Positions 46,501 to 54,626 of a stretch of 64,000 bases of DNA are shown here, piece by piece. Source of the stretch: CAZLGM01 sp964558875. Lineage in GTDB: Bacteria > Desulfobacterota > Desulfobulbia > Desulfobulbales > Desulfocapsaceae. Each line of letters starts with the position of its first letter. Position 1 is the stretch's first letter. The notes beneath the pieces are model-generated. The model was not told the DNA's origin. It searched no databases and saw only the letters and a list, made by a program, of their open reading frames with translations. A program made the translations under genes and the position numbers. The stretch is from contig CAZLGM010000001.1 of NCBI GenBank assembly GCA_964558875.1, positions 1-64,000 on the forward strand, written 5' to 3'.

Positions 46501-48760
46501 ATTCACCGGCAGGTGAAGGATGGAAACCATTATTCAAAGCAGCAGAGCCTATCCCCAGCGCGTGGGTCATGGTGGGTCCGCCATTGTAAGTCAGGGGCTG
46601 GAGCTGTGGATCAACACCAACTATATTGCCAAGGCCATCGCCACTGTCAACGCTGTTTTCGACCGTATGGCCGCCGGGTGCCTCGATCAGAGAGTGGTCG
46701 ACATTCAGGGTTCCTCCCCATCCGCTTTTAAACAGATCATTATCATCCCCGCTTCCCTTGTTGTTGGCAAGGATACTGCTACTTATCGTTGTTGAGCCAC
46801 CACCATCCGAATATACACGAACACCGCCTCCCAACCCGTCAGCGTTGTTATCGGAAATAGTGGAGTTATTGATCGAGGTATTACCTGCGAAATCGTTGGT
46901 CCGAATGCCGCCGCCATCAGAAGCGCTATTGCCGGAGAATGTGGAGTTGTTGATTTCGACTGTGGGCGTTTCGGCGTTATTGGTCCAGTTGTGGAAATAA
47001 ACCCCGCCTCCGGATGAAAATGCCGAATTCGCATAAAAGGTCGAGCTGCTGATCCTGGTTATGCCGGAATAATTTGTAGTGGCATTGATGCCACCGCCTT
47101 TATCAGTAGTTGCAGTGTTTCCGGAAAAGGTTGAGTCAGTGATTTCGGTGGTGCCGGAGGAAACAGTAGAGGAAACAATACCACCGCCGGCAACAGCAGT
47201 ATTGTCGGAGAATGTCGAATTGCTGATAAGGGTCGTGCCGCCGGATGTATAGGTGTCAAGGGCCCCACCTGTCAAAGTAGCAGTATTGTTTGTGAAAGTT
47301 GTATCGTTGATTGTGTTGGTAATACCGGGCATCGCTGATATGGATGCACCACCACCCCGGTTGGCGGAATTGTTGTCAAATGTTGTATTGTTGATGGTAA
47401 CTGTTTTCCAGGAACTGGAATAAAGACCACCGCCGGAACCGGAAGTCGTATTGTTTTGAATGGTTGAGTTGGTAATTGTCAGGTTTTCCTTGCTGAGAAT
47501 CGCCCCGCCATGAATGCCTATTCCGGGACTGCCATCGGCATTTCCATTCTGCAGGGTCAAGCCGGAAAGGCTGACGTTTATATTTGAAGAATTCCAATCA
47601 TCAATAAAGAAAATCCGGTCGCTACCACCGCCATCCAGAATAATATTACCAGCGCCATTGATGGTTAAATCATCCTGGATCCACATCGCTACACCCACAT
47701 TAATGGTTTCTCCATCGAGGGAACTGTGAAAGGTGATGGAATCTGCCCCAGGTAGTGCATTGGCATCGAGAATCGCCTGTCTGAGTGATCCTGCACCGCT
47801 GTCAGCTTTAGTGGTAACTTCAAAATTGGCTAAAGCCGAAACGGTTTGGATGGAACCAAGATTCAGACTTTTATGGACCATCCCACTGGCATACTCAAGC
47901 TCCCAGTCACCGCCCGTATCGGTCGAGCCTGTATTATCAACCGAAGCGGCCACATCGGCCTGAGTGAGCCTGGCCAGTTTATCAACAAACGTTTTGCCGG
48001 TATCACTCTCGGCAATCTTACAGCCGTAGAGATTGATATCACCATCTTCAGCAAGGGCTTTGCTCCAGCCCTGAACAAGTTCTTTATTTTTCTCAAGAGA
48101 GGTCGAATCCACCACATCGGTTCCAAGGACAAAATGGCCGTCGCCACCGTGGGAAAAAACATGAACAGCATCAACCTCTTCACGGTCTTCCAGGGTCTCG
48201 CTGATCAGTTCCAGACCGGAGTCGGTTGATTTGACCACAACAACTTCAACCTCTTCCTCTTCCAACGCCTCGATGATCGCTTCTTTATCGGTCAGCGAGT
48301 CGGAGACAAAAGCGATCTGATTTTTCTGTTCCTCTTGTTCACTTTCGCTGGTCAGTTGTTCATCTTTTGATTGGGAATCTGAGTCTGATGGCTCAGTCTC
48401 AGCGGTTGAACTATGTTCGTCAGTAGTCTCACCGGATTCTTCAGAATCGCTTTGAGGGTCTTCGTTGGTCGAATCGTTATCTGTATCAGAAGTGCTGCTA
48501 CCGGTTTCGGCAGATTTGAGTGAGGATGAGTCTTTGGAAGAAGTGTCTTTTTTGTCTTCATCGGACGTGTCTTCCGATGAGGAGGCGGGTTTGGATTCGC
48601 CGGCAGCGTCATGCTGTTCTGTTTCTTTCTGTTTCTCAGGTATCGGCTCCGACTCAACGGGAGTTTGTTCGGCATCTGGAGTTGTGTCTCCTGATGTGTC
48701 GTTGTCGCCGGGACCGGCAGCATCAAACAGGATTCTATCTTCCAATGCATAGATAGCCAT
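40577..48760 (-). CDS. Giant beta-helix surface protein B, N-terminal part (DUF4347)
   Basis: 2,727 codons from the ATG at 48760, chosen over the ATG at 48766 because AGGAGG lies exactly 6 nt before it. It is a paralogue of giant A with the same layout: MAIYALEDRILFDAAGPG, a long Ser/Asp/Glu-rich segment, DUF4347 (HVFSHGGDGHFVLGTDVVDS, NLYGCKIAESDTGKTF), then five SLREA/beta-helix modules. The first SLRQAI unit is shorter and lacks the acidic motif. Ends at an in-frame TAG within the fifth module. It lies directly upstream of giant A (132-nt gap), so the pair arose by tandem duplication and then diverged in module number (6 against 11). Confidence 0.85.
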   Translation of the reverse strand: MAIYALEDRILFDAAGPGDNDTSGDTTPDAEQTPVESEPIPEKQKETEQHDAAGESKPASSSEDTSDEDKKDTSSKDSSSLKSAETGSSTSDTDNDSTNEDPQSDSEESGETTDEHSSTAETEPSDSDSQSKDEQLTSESEQEEQKNQIAFVSDSLTDKEAIIEALEEEEVEVVVVKSTDSGLELISETLEDREEVDAVHVFSHGGDGHFVLGTDVVDSTSLEKNKELVQGWSKALAEDGDINLYGCKIAESDTGKTFVDKLARLTQADVAASVDNTGSTDTGGDWELEYASGMVHKSLNLGSIQTVSALANFEVTTKADSGAGSLRQAILDANALPGADSITFHSSLDGETINVGVAMWIQDDLTINGAGNIILDGGGSDRIFFIDDWNSSNINVSLSGLTLQNGNADGSPGIGIHGGAILSKENLTITNSTIQNNTTSGSGGGLYSSSWKTVTINNTTFDNNSANRGGGASISAMPGITNTINDTTFTNNTATLTGGALDTYTSGGTTLISNSTFSDNTAVAGGGIVSSTVSSGTTEITDSTFSGNTATTDKGGGINATTNYSGITRISSSTFYANSAFSSGGGVYFHNWTNNAETPTVEINNSTFSGNSASDGGGIRTNDFAGNTSINNSTISDNNADGLGGGVRVYSDGGGSTTISSSILANNKGSGDDNDLFKSGWGGTLNVDHSLIEAPGGHTVENSVDSGDGLGNIVGVDPQLQPLTYNGGPTMTHALGIGSAALNNGFHPSPAGEFDQRGAGYDRNVAGVDMGAYEDQSPILVVDSLVDELDTDYTPGDFSLREAITLANSDARVDNIWFADDLNDAADGAPGGKNFIGNSGTIDMDMGQFGITDDLFIDGAGNITLDGGYDEFVPGSGSRIFYIDSADNDSAITINGLTLQNGHSGAAAGGAVFSRIEGTDHLTISNSTISGNSAGSYGGAVFALTSGTADTEINYSTISGNKTSGNNADGGGVHARTSGTGNIKIANSTISGNSTSGDNNSGGGLYAWTFGSGTTEITYSTISGNKTSAHNADAGGAWPKTGGGTTEITYSTISGNKTSGVDADGGGIYTLTYASGTTLIENSTISGNDTSGNNADGGGVYADTHGGFMIISSTIIGDNSVQGTGSIGHDLLRQPGGGFFIVFHTLIETQGGGDHTVANGVSGNIVGYDPQLGPLADNGGPTLTHALGNDSPAINGGANPWGLINDQRGDGFARVQGTIDMGAIEYFHAVDTLVDEKDTDYSWGDYSLREAIDRAQEGELITFADQLNDLSGGPWPTSGTIGMIHADGEFKIDQNLSIDGDGRITIDGGYDGADPGTGVRIFNINDPGPGPLLEVTLSGLTLQNGNAAGDVGGAIFSTESLKVVNCTITGSTALSGGGIFSDNEDGTIEILGSTISKNSTATFTGVGGGLALSTDVGGTIDISNSIISGNSTRGTSSYGGGVFITADNSSYAFISNSTFSGNYTMGDIAHGGGLFIETDNSKAIISNSTFSTNDTAGMNAYGGGLCIVTSEYSTTKITSSTVSGNETTGSGGHGGGLYTRTWKGSELEISNSLISGNTTTKNAGYGGDLFAWTRRDSTTTISHTTISDNSTEGNSSHGGGLFSKAFQSYPGGILEITIANSTITGNSTAGDDSHGGGMYLRTSDGAATTISNSIITGNSTAGDDSHGGGVWARAASSSSEYGIGILTIENSTISENRAAGDGGGVFLNSFAKGDDYSIVTINNSTISDNRAGSYGGGLFVYNEASEPGLLNQGSIVDINRTTISGNHAGYSGGGIFSRALAGTTTIYQSTLSENTAFAQGGGVFAITAASPTPPGGPPPGTHILSGTTAISNSTISGNRADYFGGGVYLNTSSGSAEIANSTIAENVGGYYGGGLFVTTSGGTTDMISTIIANNRAGILGNDLLEAGGVFNVEYSLIKTMDGHLVDNNQGTGTGGTDQNNIIDEDFMLDSLADNGGPTLTHALLAGSLAYNAGANPNTLQYDQRGPNYQREKDGQADIGAIEYFRTHVVDSLVDELDGDYGVGDYTLREAIFNADYGDKIIFAGNLNNADDGAPGGKNWIGNTGTINMDNALGQFEIDKNLIIDGDGRIGIDARWSSRIFLIDDGNSAPGTPDIDVHLAGMTLQNGVAAGPGGAIYSKESLTISDCTITGNRTTGDQAYGGGVSAYTIYGNITIENSTISNNSTAGYEATGGGLSLGTEYGTITIKNSTISNNSTAGDYGYGGGVFVASYHGTISISDLTVSDNSTGGLYAHGGGLYIESYYGRTTVSNATITGNSTADVYSFGGGLMVYSDVGTVTIDNSTISDNSTTGDYAHGGGLIAFTDDNIVSINNSTISNNSTAGSYAAGGGALVISADGIATISNTTIADNTTTGNYSFGGGLTAVVGSGTLTVENATVSGNSTGGDKASGGGIWMNNYGGVAKVSNATISGNSTAGDSAHGGGLYARTYDDGITSIENSTIAHNSTTGADSDGGGAALDGEGSATSIKSTIIGNNSATGTGNDLADLGAGNPLSVEYSLIQTADGHQVDNDPSTGSGDFDRNNIIGQDPLLDVLADNGGPTLTHALLAGSPASNSGSNPSGLGFDQRGPNYQRTQGVQTDMGAFEGTAWIVDNLVDEAANEGDHGHGDFSLREAIGQAMAGDKIMFADDLNDAPDGAPGGKNFIGDTGTINLTLGELAITGHLIIEGEGRITIDGGYDGVDPGSGSRIFNIDDSDNSFNSDVRLSGLRM

Positions 48761-49298
48761 AACCATCCTCCTGAAAGCAAACCTGGAGTTCTTTATTAGC
48801 GGATTTTCAGCCCTACTATTTAAAACGAGGTGTAACTGCTACTCCGTCCTAATGCCCTGTAATGACAGCCAGACATACCTGCAGTCAATGTACAACAAAC
48901 CGTCTGTAAATGCGAGGAATACAACGAAAAAACAGTTTCAGATGATCCTACTGTAGATCTGATTCCATCATGGAGACAGCAATGATCTGTGTTGCTAGGT
49001 GGGCGGCGCGGCAATCCACAGGATCATTGCGCTCGTTTAGCTTCCTCGCGACGACTTAATACCTTTCTGACATTGCTGGGAGTAACACGACGAAGCAGGT
49101 TAACCAACACTCCAATCTCCTTAAATAAATGCTTCGGTGAAAGAAAATGGAGATCGCCACCGCCGTTATCTCTTCCTCGCGATAACAGAGTTGCTTTTTT
49201 GTCATAACGAGAGTCTTCCCCGGCAACACAAACAATTGCTGCTGTTTTCGGTCTCGCAATGATGAAAGGTACTTATTTACAATAACAACAATCACCCA
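48761..49298. other. Intergenic region between giant gene B and the TolC-like gene
   Basis: About 540 nt with no supported gene. It holds two degraded copies of the dispersed repeat: about 49010-49060 (ggatcattgcgctcg and ttcctcgcgacgac) and about 49151-49192 (gagatcgccaccgccg and cttcctcgcgataac). An upstream promoter for giant gene B is expected here, but I could not identify convincing -35/-10 or -24/-12 boxes. Confidence 0.4.
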
Positions 49299-50954
49299 TT
49301 ACTCATTATCCAGGCGGATGAAAGAGGCTGCTACGCTGGCCTGCCCCACACTGCTTTCGGTGCCGGGGGCTGAAGGATGATTAAGCTCAACATCTACGGT
49401 TTCTGCAGCAGTTTCTGTTGTTTCATCCAGATGAATCCCCAGAAGGCTGTCGTCCTCTACATCATCTAGATTGTCTTCGGCATCGGATTTGGTAATCGGC
49501 TCCGGTTCTGGTGGAGAAACTTGTTGTTCACGTTCAAAATTTCTTTTGCCTATGGCATTAAGCAGCCGATGGTAAGCAAGATAGTAATTGGCAAGTGAGG
49601 TGGTGCGCCCAATAGCCGCATCCGCAGTTTCCATCTTTGCCCTTCGGCTTTGTAGAGGGTTGATCGAGCCACCGTCTTTTTCATGTTGTTCTGTTGTTGA
49701 CTGGTACTCTTTCTGGGTTAAGTATATTTGATTGCTGATCTCATATCGCCGCTTTACCTCCTGGAGGTTGGCATGAGCGATGCGAACTTCGGCGAGAATA
49801 CCGATAGAAAGAGCCACGCTCTGCAACTCTGTCTTTTCCTGTTCCAGTTTGTCGCCCCGATACTCGAAATATCGGCCGGGAATATTCAACAGGTCAAATG
49901 CTGCCTTGACACCGACCTGCCACCAGCTCTGGTTGTATAAATATACATTGGATGAGTCCGTGAAGTCGGCAAAGAGCTTGACGTTGGGAAACATCTTAAG
50001 AAGCGCCTTTTTGGCTTCCACATGGGCAATATGCCCTTTGACGTCCAACTCACTCAACTCCGGGCGATATTCAAGGGCCAGTTGCTCCAGCTCTTCAATA
50101 GGCGGGACGGTTGTTTCATTGAGTTTATCCAGAAAGCTGGTATCAACTTCTATATTGCCGACGGGATAGTAGCCGAGCAGAGCACTGAGGTGGATTTTGG
50201 AATTTTCATAATTACGGCGGTAATCTGTTAATTTCCGTTTGAGTTTGAGAAAAACGATTTTTTCTCTCAACATTTTCAGCGGCGAAAAGAAACCCTTTTC
50301 CGAGGCACCCTTTAAGGCCGTTTCGGTCTCCTTGCTGAGATCAATCATTGCTTCGGTATCTTTCATGGCATATTGAGCTGCCGCCACTTTCAGATACGCT
50401 TTGACCACATCGAGAGTCAGATTCTGAGCGGCTCGATTCTGCTGCAACCTGACGATAACACCTTTATCCTTATGTTGTATGGAGCTGTAATAGGAAAGGC
50501 CGAAATCGAGAAACGAAAAGAGCAGTTTAAATTGAAACTGGGACTCGTTAACTTCACTGGAGCGGCTGGGTTCCAGACTTTCTTCCCCTGACTCAATGGA
50601 TATGGAAGTTGAGCCGGGATCATTATCTCTGGTAGAATAGCCGCCGCTCAGATCCATGGACGGCAGCATGCCCAGCATGGCGGCTGTTGCCTGTTCTTCG
50701 GCAATGGCTTTCTGCAGATCTTTGACCCGGATATCGAGATTATTTTCCAGGGCAAGCTCAATAGCTTTCAGCAGGGTCAGAGGAGGTGTGCCGGTATAGA
50801 CCTGCTTCTTGATGGTCTCATAATGATCCTTGGCATTGTCGATCCTGAGCTGCCTGTAATCCGGCTGACTGGCGCAGGACGAGATCAGGATAAAGATAAA
50901 TAAAGCCGTTCCGCACTTCATAACAGAAGTTTTCCAAAGGGATCGATATGCCAT
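49299..50954 (-). CDS. TolC-family outer-membrane efflux lipoprotein
   Basis: 551 residues with a lipoprotein signal (LISSC, lipidated Cys27). Two TolC-type repeats are visible: TLLKAIELALENNLDIRVKDL near residue 58 and EELEQLALEYRPELSELDVKG near 285, each followed by long helices. The C-terminal about 75 residues are acidic and Pro/Glu-rich, an extension beyond the family core. AGGAGG lies 7 nt upstream of the start. Such proteins form the outer-membrane and periplasmic channel. Here it is probably the exit duct for the two giant proteins encoded next to it. Confidence 0.88.
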   Translation of the reverse strand: MAYRSLWKTSVMKCGTALFIFILISSCASQPDYRQLRIDNAKDHYETIKKQVYTGTPPLTLLKAIELALENNLDIRVKDLQKAIAEEQATAAMLGMLPSMDLSGGYSTRDNDPGSTSISIESGEESLEPSRSSEVNESQFQFKLLFSFLDFGLSYYSSIQHKDKGVIVRLQQNRAAQNLTLDVVKAYLKVAAAQYAMKDTEAMIDLSKETETALKGASEKGFFSPLKMLREKIVFLKLKRKLTDYRRNYENSKIHLSALLGYYPVGNIEVDTSFLDKLNETTVPPIEELEQLALEYRPELSELDVKGHIAHVEAKKALLKMFPNVKLFADFTDSSNVYLYNQSWWQVGVKAAFDLLNIPGRYFEYRGDKLEQEKTELQSVALSIGILAEVRIAHANLQEVKRRYEISNQIYLTQKEYQSTTEQHEKDGGSINPLQSRRAKMETADAAIGRTTSLANYYLAYHRLLNAIGKRNFEREQQVSPPEPEPITKSDAEDNLDDVEDDSLLGIHLDETTETAAETVDVELNHPSAPGTESSVGQASVAASFIRLDNE

Positions 50955-51008
50955 ACTGCAACCTCCTGTAATTGTCAGGATACGTGGTGAAAAGAAATTT
51001 GTTTCAAC

Positions 51009-51125
51009 CTAATGGAGTTCCAGATTGAAGTCAACTTTTATAGGGGATGTGCTTGTCTTTACGGTTGCTTTTTCACCGGCAAGCACAATAACCATATCGT
51101 GGTCATAATGCCTGGATGGGAACAT
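51009..51125 (-). CDS. Small ORF of 38 codons between the TIGR03032 and TolC-like genes
   Basis: It starts at ATG 51125 with AAGGAG about 10 nt upstream and ends at TAG 51009. It lies 41 nt after the TIGR03032 gene and 54 nt before the TolC-like gene, all on the same strand. The product starts MFPSRHYDHDMVIVLAGEKA and has alternating beta-type residues near its end (KVDFNLELH). No family recognised. The ribosome site and in-operon placement are the only support. Confidence 0.4.
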   Translation of the reverse strand: MFPSRHYDHDMVIVLAGEKATVKTSTSPIKVDFNLELH

Positions 51126-51166
51126 GTCGGTTTAGCTCCTTGTTAAACTGAAACAAAGTACCATCA

Positions 51167-52642
51167 CTATGAGTTGTCTTTCAGTTGGGATTTGGCGATG
51201 TTCAGGTTGCTGGCTGCCTGCTCATAGTCTGGCCGGATTTTCAAAGCCTGTTCATAATGGGAAACGGCCTCACCAATGTTGCCTTTTTTAAAATAAACAA
51301 AGCCCAGACTGTTATGGGCCTCGGCATAACCGGATTCGGCTTCGATCACCTTTTTAAGCTCTTCAATAGCCGCGTCAAACTGCTTGATGTCCCCCAGGGC
51401 GACACCGAGGTTAAATCGGGCAGGAAGAAAATCCGGCTGAATGTCCAAACATTTCCGGTAGCAGTTTATGGCTTCATTGGTGTTTTTTTCATTATAAAAA
51501 TCATTGCCTTTGGTCAGCCAGGGTTGGGCCAGTTCCAGGTCGTCAGTGTGATGGACAACATCCCGCATCGCCTCATCAGGAAGAGTATAGGATGAACGGA
51601 TCAGATTATCATTCCAGTCGAGAATAGCAGGAAAACGGATACCAGCAAGGATGTTGACGGCAAAGATCTCTTCGACACCCGTTTCAAAACGCAGAAAAGC
51701 GACGATCTCACCGCTGGTGATATCAACGACATATACGCCGCAGGTTCTCTCAGGTATTTCTTTGGTAAGTGGAATGCCTGAAAAGACAGCTGTTTCCCGA
51801 ACTTTTGAGAGACCAATGAATGCGAGATTGCCAAGGAAATCAAGACCCCGGGTAAAACCGGGCAGGGTGGCAACGGTAATGGACTCTTTTTTATCGGGAT
51901 CATAAACGTTCAAACCACCGGTACCTGACTCCAGAAACCAGAGACGGTCCTGATACCAGCGGGGAGAATGGGGCATGGAAAGTCCATCCAGAATGATTTC
52001 GTTGGAATCGATATCCATCAGGATCCCACCATCCGCCTTCTTCTGCCGCCAGCCGGAAGCCACGTCGGTGGTACCAAGAGCAGTTACATACCTGGGCTTC
52101 CCATCCCGCAGACCAAGGCCGTTGAGATGACAGCGGTCGCGCATATCATAGCCGGTGATAAAGGGAGGCCGCCAGCGGGGAACAAAGCTGTTCTGACCGT
52201 CCATGGTACAGAGGCAGGAAAACCGGGTATTGATAAACCACAATTCATCATCAGCCCAGGTCATTTCATGAATATCAATATCGCCGGTGACATGAATCTT
52301 GTAGGGCAGAAAGCAGCCGTCATGGGGTACGGTGGACTCGATTTTTGATCCCACCTCGGGAGTGTTGCGCAGAATCCAGATGGCCGATTCGGCTCCAACA
52401 GCGATCTTACTGTTGTCAGCGGCAACACCCATTGGCTTGCGAAAATTAATGAAGTGGCTGTTGACACTCTCTTGTTCATTACGGACAATGACCAGTTTGC
52501 CGGCCTGATAGGTCGAGACCAGAAAACACGATTGGGACTGTTCCAGAATCTGCTTGAGGCTGTCGGTATGGACAATCTTCAGTTCTTCGGATGCTTGGCC
52601 TGCCGGTGCCGGTTGTGAGCCATTGTTGTTTGTTTGTGCCAT
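51167..52642 (-). CDS. TIGR03032-family protein with C-terminal TPR repeats
   Basis: 491 residues, no signal peptide. The first about 365 residues match the TIGR03032 pattern: CFLVSTYQAGKLVIVR, PMGVAAD, VTGDIDIHEMTWADDELWFI, FSCLCTMD, HLNGLG, YVTALGTTD and PHSPRWYQDRLWFLESGTG, a beta-propeller-like series. About 380-485 hold three TPRs (EAINCYRKCLDIQPD, AAIEELKKVIEAESG, EAVSHYEQALKIRPD). The function of TIGR03032 is unknown to me. As the first gene of the giant-protein cluster, it may be an assembly or chaperone-like factor (inference). Stop codon TAG. Confidence 0.85.
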   Translation of the reverse strand: MAQTNNNGSQPAPAGQASEELKIVHTDSLKQILEQSQSCFLVSTYQAGKLVIVRNEQESVNSHFINFRKPMGVAADNSKIAVGAESAIWILRNTPEVGSKIESTVPHDGCFLPYKIHVTGDIDIHEMTWADDELWFINTRFSCLCTMDGQNSFVPRWRPPFITGYDMRDRCHLNGLGLRDGKPRYVTALGTTDVASGWRQKKADGGILMDIDSNEIILDGLSMPHSPRWYQDRLWFLESGTGGLNVYDPDKKESITVATLPGFTRGLDFLGNLAFIGLSKVRETAVFSGIPLTKEIPERTCGVYVVDITSGEIVAFLRFETGVEEIFAVNILAGIRFPAILDWNDNLIRSSYTLPDEAMRDVVHHTDDLELAQPWLTKGNDFYNEKNTNEAINCYRKCLDIQPDFLPARFNLGVALGDIKQFDAAIEELKKVIEAESGYAEAHNSLGFVYFKKGNIGEAVSHYEQALKIRPDYEQAASNLNIAKSQLKDNS

Positions 52643-52809
52643 GGAAAGACCTGTGGAAGAGAGAGCAATGTAACAGATAGACGGCCTGGAAGGCTTTCAG
52701 TCTGTTTTGTTCAGTGGTTATAGCCGACAAATCATACGTAAAATAATAGCCAACAATATACCTGTTCAAACAGTGATGGCAACTGGAATCAAAACGGCTT
52801 TGCTATAAG

Positions 52810-53025
52810 CCTGAATCCGTGAGCATTCGATAGTGCCGTAGCTTTGCTTGATTTAACCGTCCGATTATAGTGCGCTATATCGCGCGGTTAAATCAAGCAA
52901 AGATGCAGCGCTAGCGGATGCCCCGAGGGGCGGAAGAGTACTTTGGTTCAAATGTATAATCCAATAATTTCATGTAATATTAAAATTTTATCAAAAAAAA
53001 TAACATCCTCCGTCACGGATTCAGG
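52810..53025. repeat. Element with 13-bp terminal inverted repeats and long hairpin, copy 2
   Basis: cctgaatccgtga (52810-52822) and its exact complement at 53013-53025 bound a 216-bp stretch. Inside, an 18-bp perfect stem (52842-52859 with 52885-52902) closes a 25-nt loop. Imperfect outer arms (gcattcgatagtgccgtagctttg and gcagcgctagcggatgc) match the element at 17861-17968. The terminal repeat also occurs alone at 15684. It resembles a non-autonomous mobile element. The remaining 52643-53168 sequence holds no supported gene. Confidence 0.6.
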
Positions 53026-53073
53026 ACGAGCTGTTCCTTGACAGGGAGCGCCAGAGTATATTTAACTGCGTAT

Positions 53074-53089
53074 TGGTATAGAAATTGCC
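53074..53089 (+). promoter_or_regulatory. Possible sigma-54 promoter before glrK
   Basis: TGGTATAGAAATTGCC has GG and GC exactly 10 nt apart and a perfect TTGC, but only a partial -24 box (TGGTAT). A competing sigma-70 reading exists just upstream: TTGACA at 53038-53043, then 17 nt, then TTTAAC. Either could drive glrK-qseG-glrR. Confidence 0.4.
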
Positions 53090-53168
53090 AGTGTTTTGAT
53101 GAGTATGGTTGTCATCGTTTTGTGTGAGGCTAAACAGAAAAATATTTTCCATTTTTCAGGAACGTTTC

Positions 53169-54626
53169 ATGATACTCCCCCGTCCACGCACTTTTCTTAA
53201 TCTTGTCGTTGTTGGATTTGTGTTGGTTTCCCTGCCGCTGACCGTTGGCCTCTTTTCCACGTTTTCCTATCTTGATAAACTGTCGGCAAGAAGTGTACTG
53301 ATTGTTGAATCGACTAAGGGCGGGGTGAAAAATTCCAACGATCTTTCATCGATTTTACGAAACATTGAGCGGCATATCAGGTTATATGAGATCGTTTCCG
53401 CAGACGAGCAGTTGCAGACCGCTGTCAACTATCACAATGAGTCGACCGATCTGGTGGAAAAGCTGCTCGGACTCCCGGTTGCAGGTGAACTGAGAAAAGA
53501 GCTGGTTGAACTCAAAAGCCAACAGGAAGCATTTGGCCGTCAACTGATTTTGCTAAAAAATGAAGACAAAAAAAAAGCGGTTCCGCTGGAGTCGCTGCTG
53601 AGCCAGCTTCACAATATTCGTGATCGGGCGACAGGTATTGGAACCGGTGTCACCGGTTGGGTTGAGGAGGAGGTCGGTCGATTGACCGAGCTTGTTCAAA
53701 AGGCGGAGAGAACCCTCACCAATCAGACCATAGGTTTCATTCTGTTGACCATCCTGATGATTTTCGGTTTTGCTGTTCTTATTTCATGGCCGATCAGACA
53801 GCTCAATAAAAGCGTTGAGCGTTTGGGAGCCGGGGACTTCACTACGCCGGTTTTCGTGGTTGGTCCCAAGGATATTGAGCTGGTCGGCAAGAAGCTCGAG
53901 TGGCTGAGAAACAGGCTGGCCTATCTTGAGCAGGAAAAAACAAGATTTCTGGCGCATGTGTCCCATGAATTGAAAACTCCATTGGCCTCCATACGTGAAG
54001 GGGCATCACTTCTGAGCGAGGAAGTGGTCGGCAATCTTGATGAAAATCAGCGGCAGGTAGCAGCCATTCTTGTTAATAACTCGATCAAGCTGCAGCAGCT
54101 TATTGATAATATGCTGAAAATCAATATGGCCAAGGTTGGTAGAAAGGAGGTGCAGCAGGAAATGGTTCCTCTGCACCAGGTTATAGAAATGGTTGCCGAA
54201 GAGCAGACCAACAAGGTTCTCAGTAAAAAATTGAAACTCGAACTTGAACTGACAGATGTGCTGATTCTAGGGAATAAAAAGGAGCTGGAGGACTTGTTTG
54301 AAAACCTGTTTTCCAATGCGGTTAAGTTTTCTCCGGTTGGCGGGATTATCAGTTGCGCGATGAAACTGTCAGATAAACAGATACATATCCTGGTCAGTGA
54401 TGAAGGCCCGGGAATCCCGGAGTCGGAACAGGAAAAAATATTCTCCGCCTATCATCGAATCGAAGATAAAGTTCATGGACAGGAGGAAGGCAGCGGCCTG
54501 GGCCTTGCCATTGTCAGGGAATATGTGAAAAATCATTGCGGCAGTGTGGAGGTTGTGCAAAATAAAAAGGCAGGAACATCGTTTCTGGTTGTCCTGCCAT
54601 TGGACCGGGAGGAAGAGGAGGTATGA
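53169..54626 (+). CDS. glrK: Sensor histidine kinase GlrK/QseE-like
   Basis: 485 residues from the ATG at 53169 (AGGAAC 6 nt upstream). The order is TM1 (about 12-32), a periplasmic helical sensor region, TM2 (about 177-200), HAMP, HisKA with phospho-His266 (HVSHELKTPLAS), and HATPase_c with NLFSNAVKFS, DEGPGIPE and GSGLGLAIV. The assignment to GlrK/QseE rests on the gene order kinase, small lipoprotein, sigma-54 response regulator, which is the glrK-qseG-glrR arrangement of enterobacteria. The stop overlaps the next start by 4 nt, suggesting translational coupling. In that family the kinase responds to envelope stress. Confidence 0.85.
   Translation: MILPRPRTFLNLVVVGFVLVSLPLTVGLFSTFSYLDKLSARSVLIVESTKGGVKNSNDLSSILRNIERHIRLYEIVSADEQLQTAVNYHNESTDLVEKLLGLPVAGELRKELVELKSQQEAFGRQLILLKNEDKKKAVPLESLLSQLHNIRDRATGIGTGVTGWVEEEVGRLTELVQKAERTLTNQTIGFILLTILMIFGFAVLISWPIRQLNKSVERLGAGDFTTPVFVVGPKDIELVGKKLEWLRNRLAYLEQEKTRFLAHVSHELKTPLASIREGASLLSEEVVGNLDENQRQVAAILVNNSIKLQQLIDNMLKINMAKVGRKEVQQEMVPLHQVIEMVAEEQTNKVLSKKLKLELELTDVLILGNKKELEDLFENLFSNAVKFSPVGGIISCAMKLSDKQIHILVSDEGPGIPESEQEKIFSAYHRIEDKVHGQEEGSGLGLAIVREYVKNHCGSVEVVQNKKAGTSFLVVLPLDREEEEV

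Noticed and set aside
21080..48760. Reassigned stop codons (TAA/TAG read as Gln) as explanation for the interrupted giant genes
   Set aside because: TAG ends other intact genes at family-normal length here (sucD at 59667, the histidine kinase at 10640, the TIGR03032 gene at 51167), and TAA ends several more, so the standard code applies.
21080..48760. CRISPR-like or satellite repeats
   Set aside because: The regular repeats are protein-coding beta-helix coils in a continuous frame; there are no constant repeats with unique spacers.
15714..52642. Classical type I secretion system
   Set aside because: TolC- and HlyD-like genes are present, but I found no ABC transporter ATPase, and the giants show no clear RTX nonapeptide repeats.
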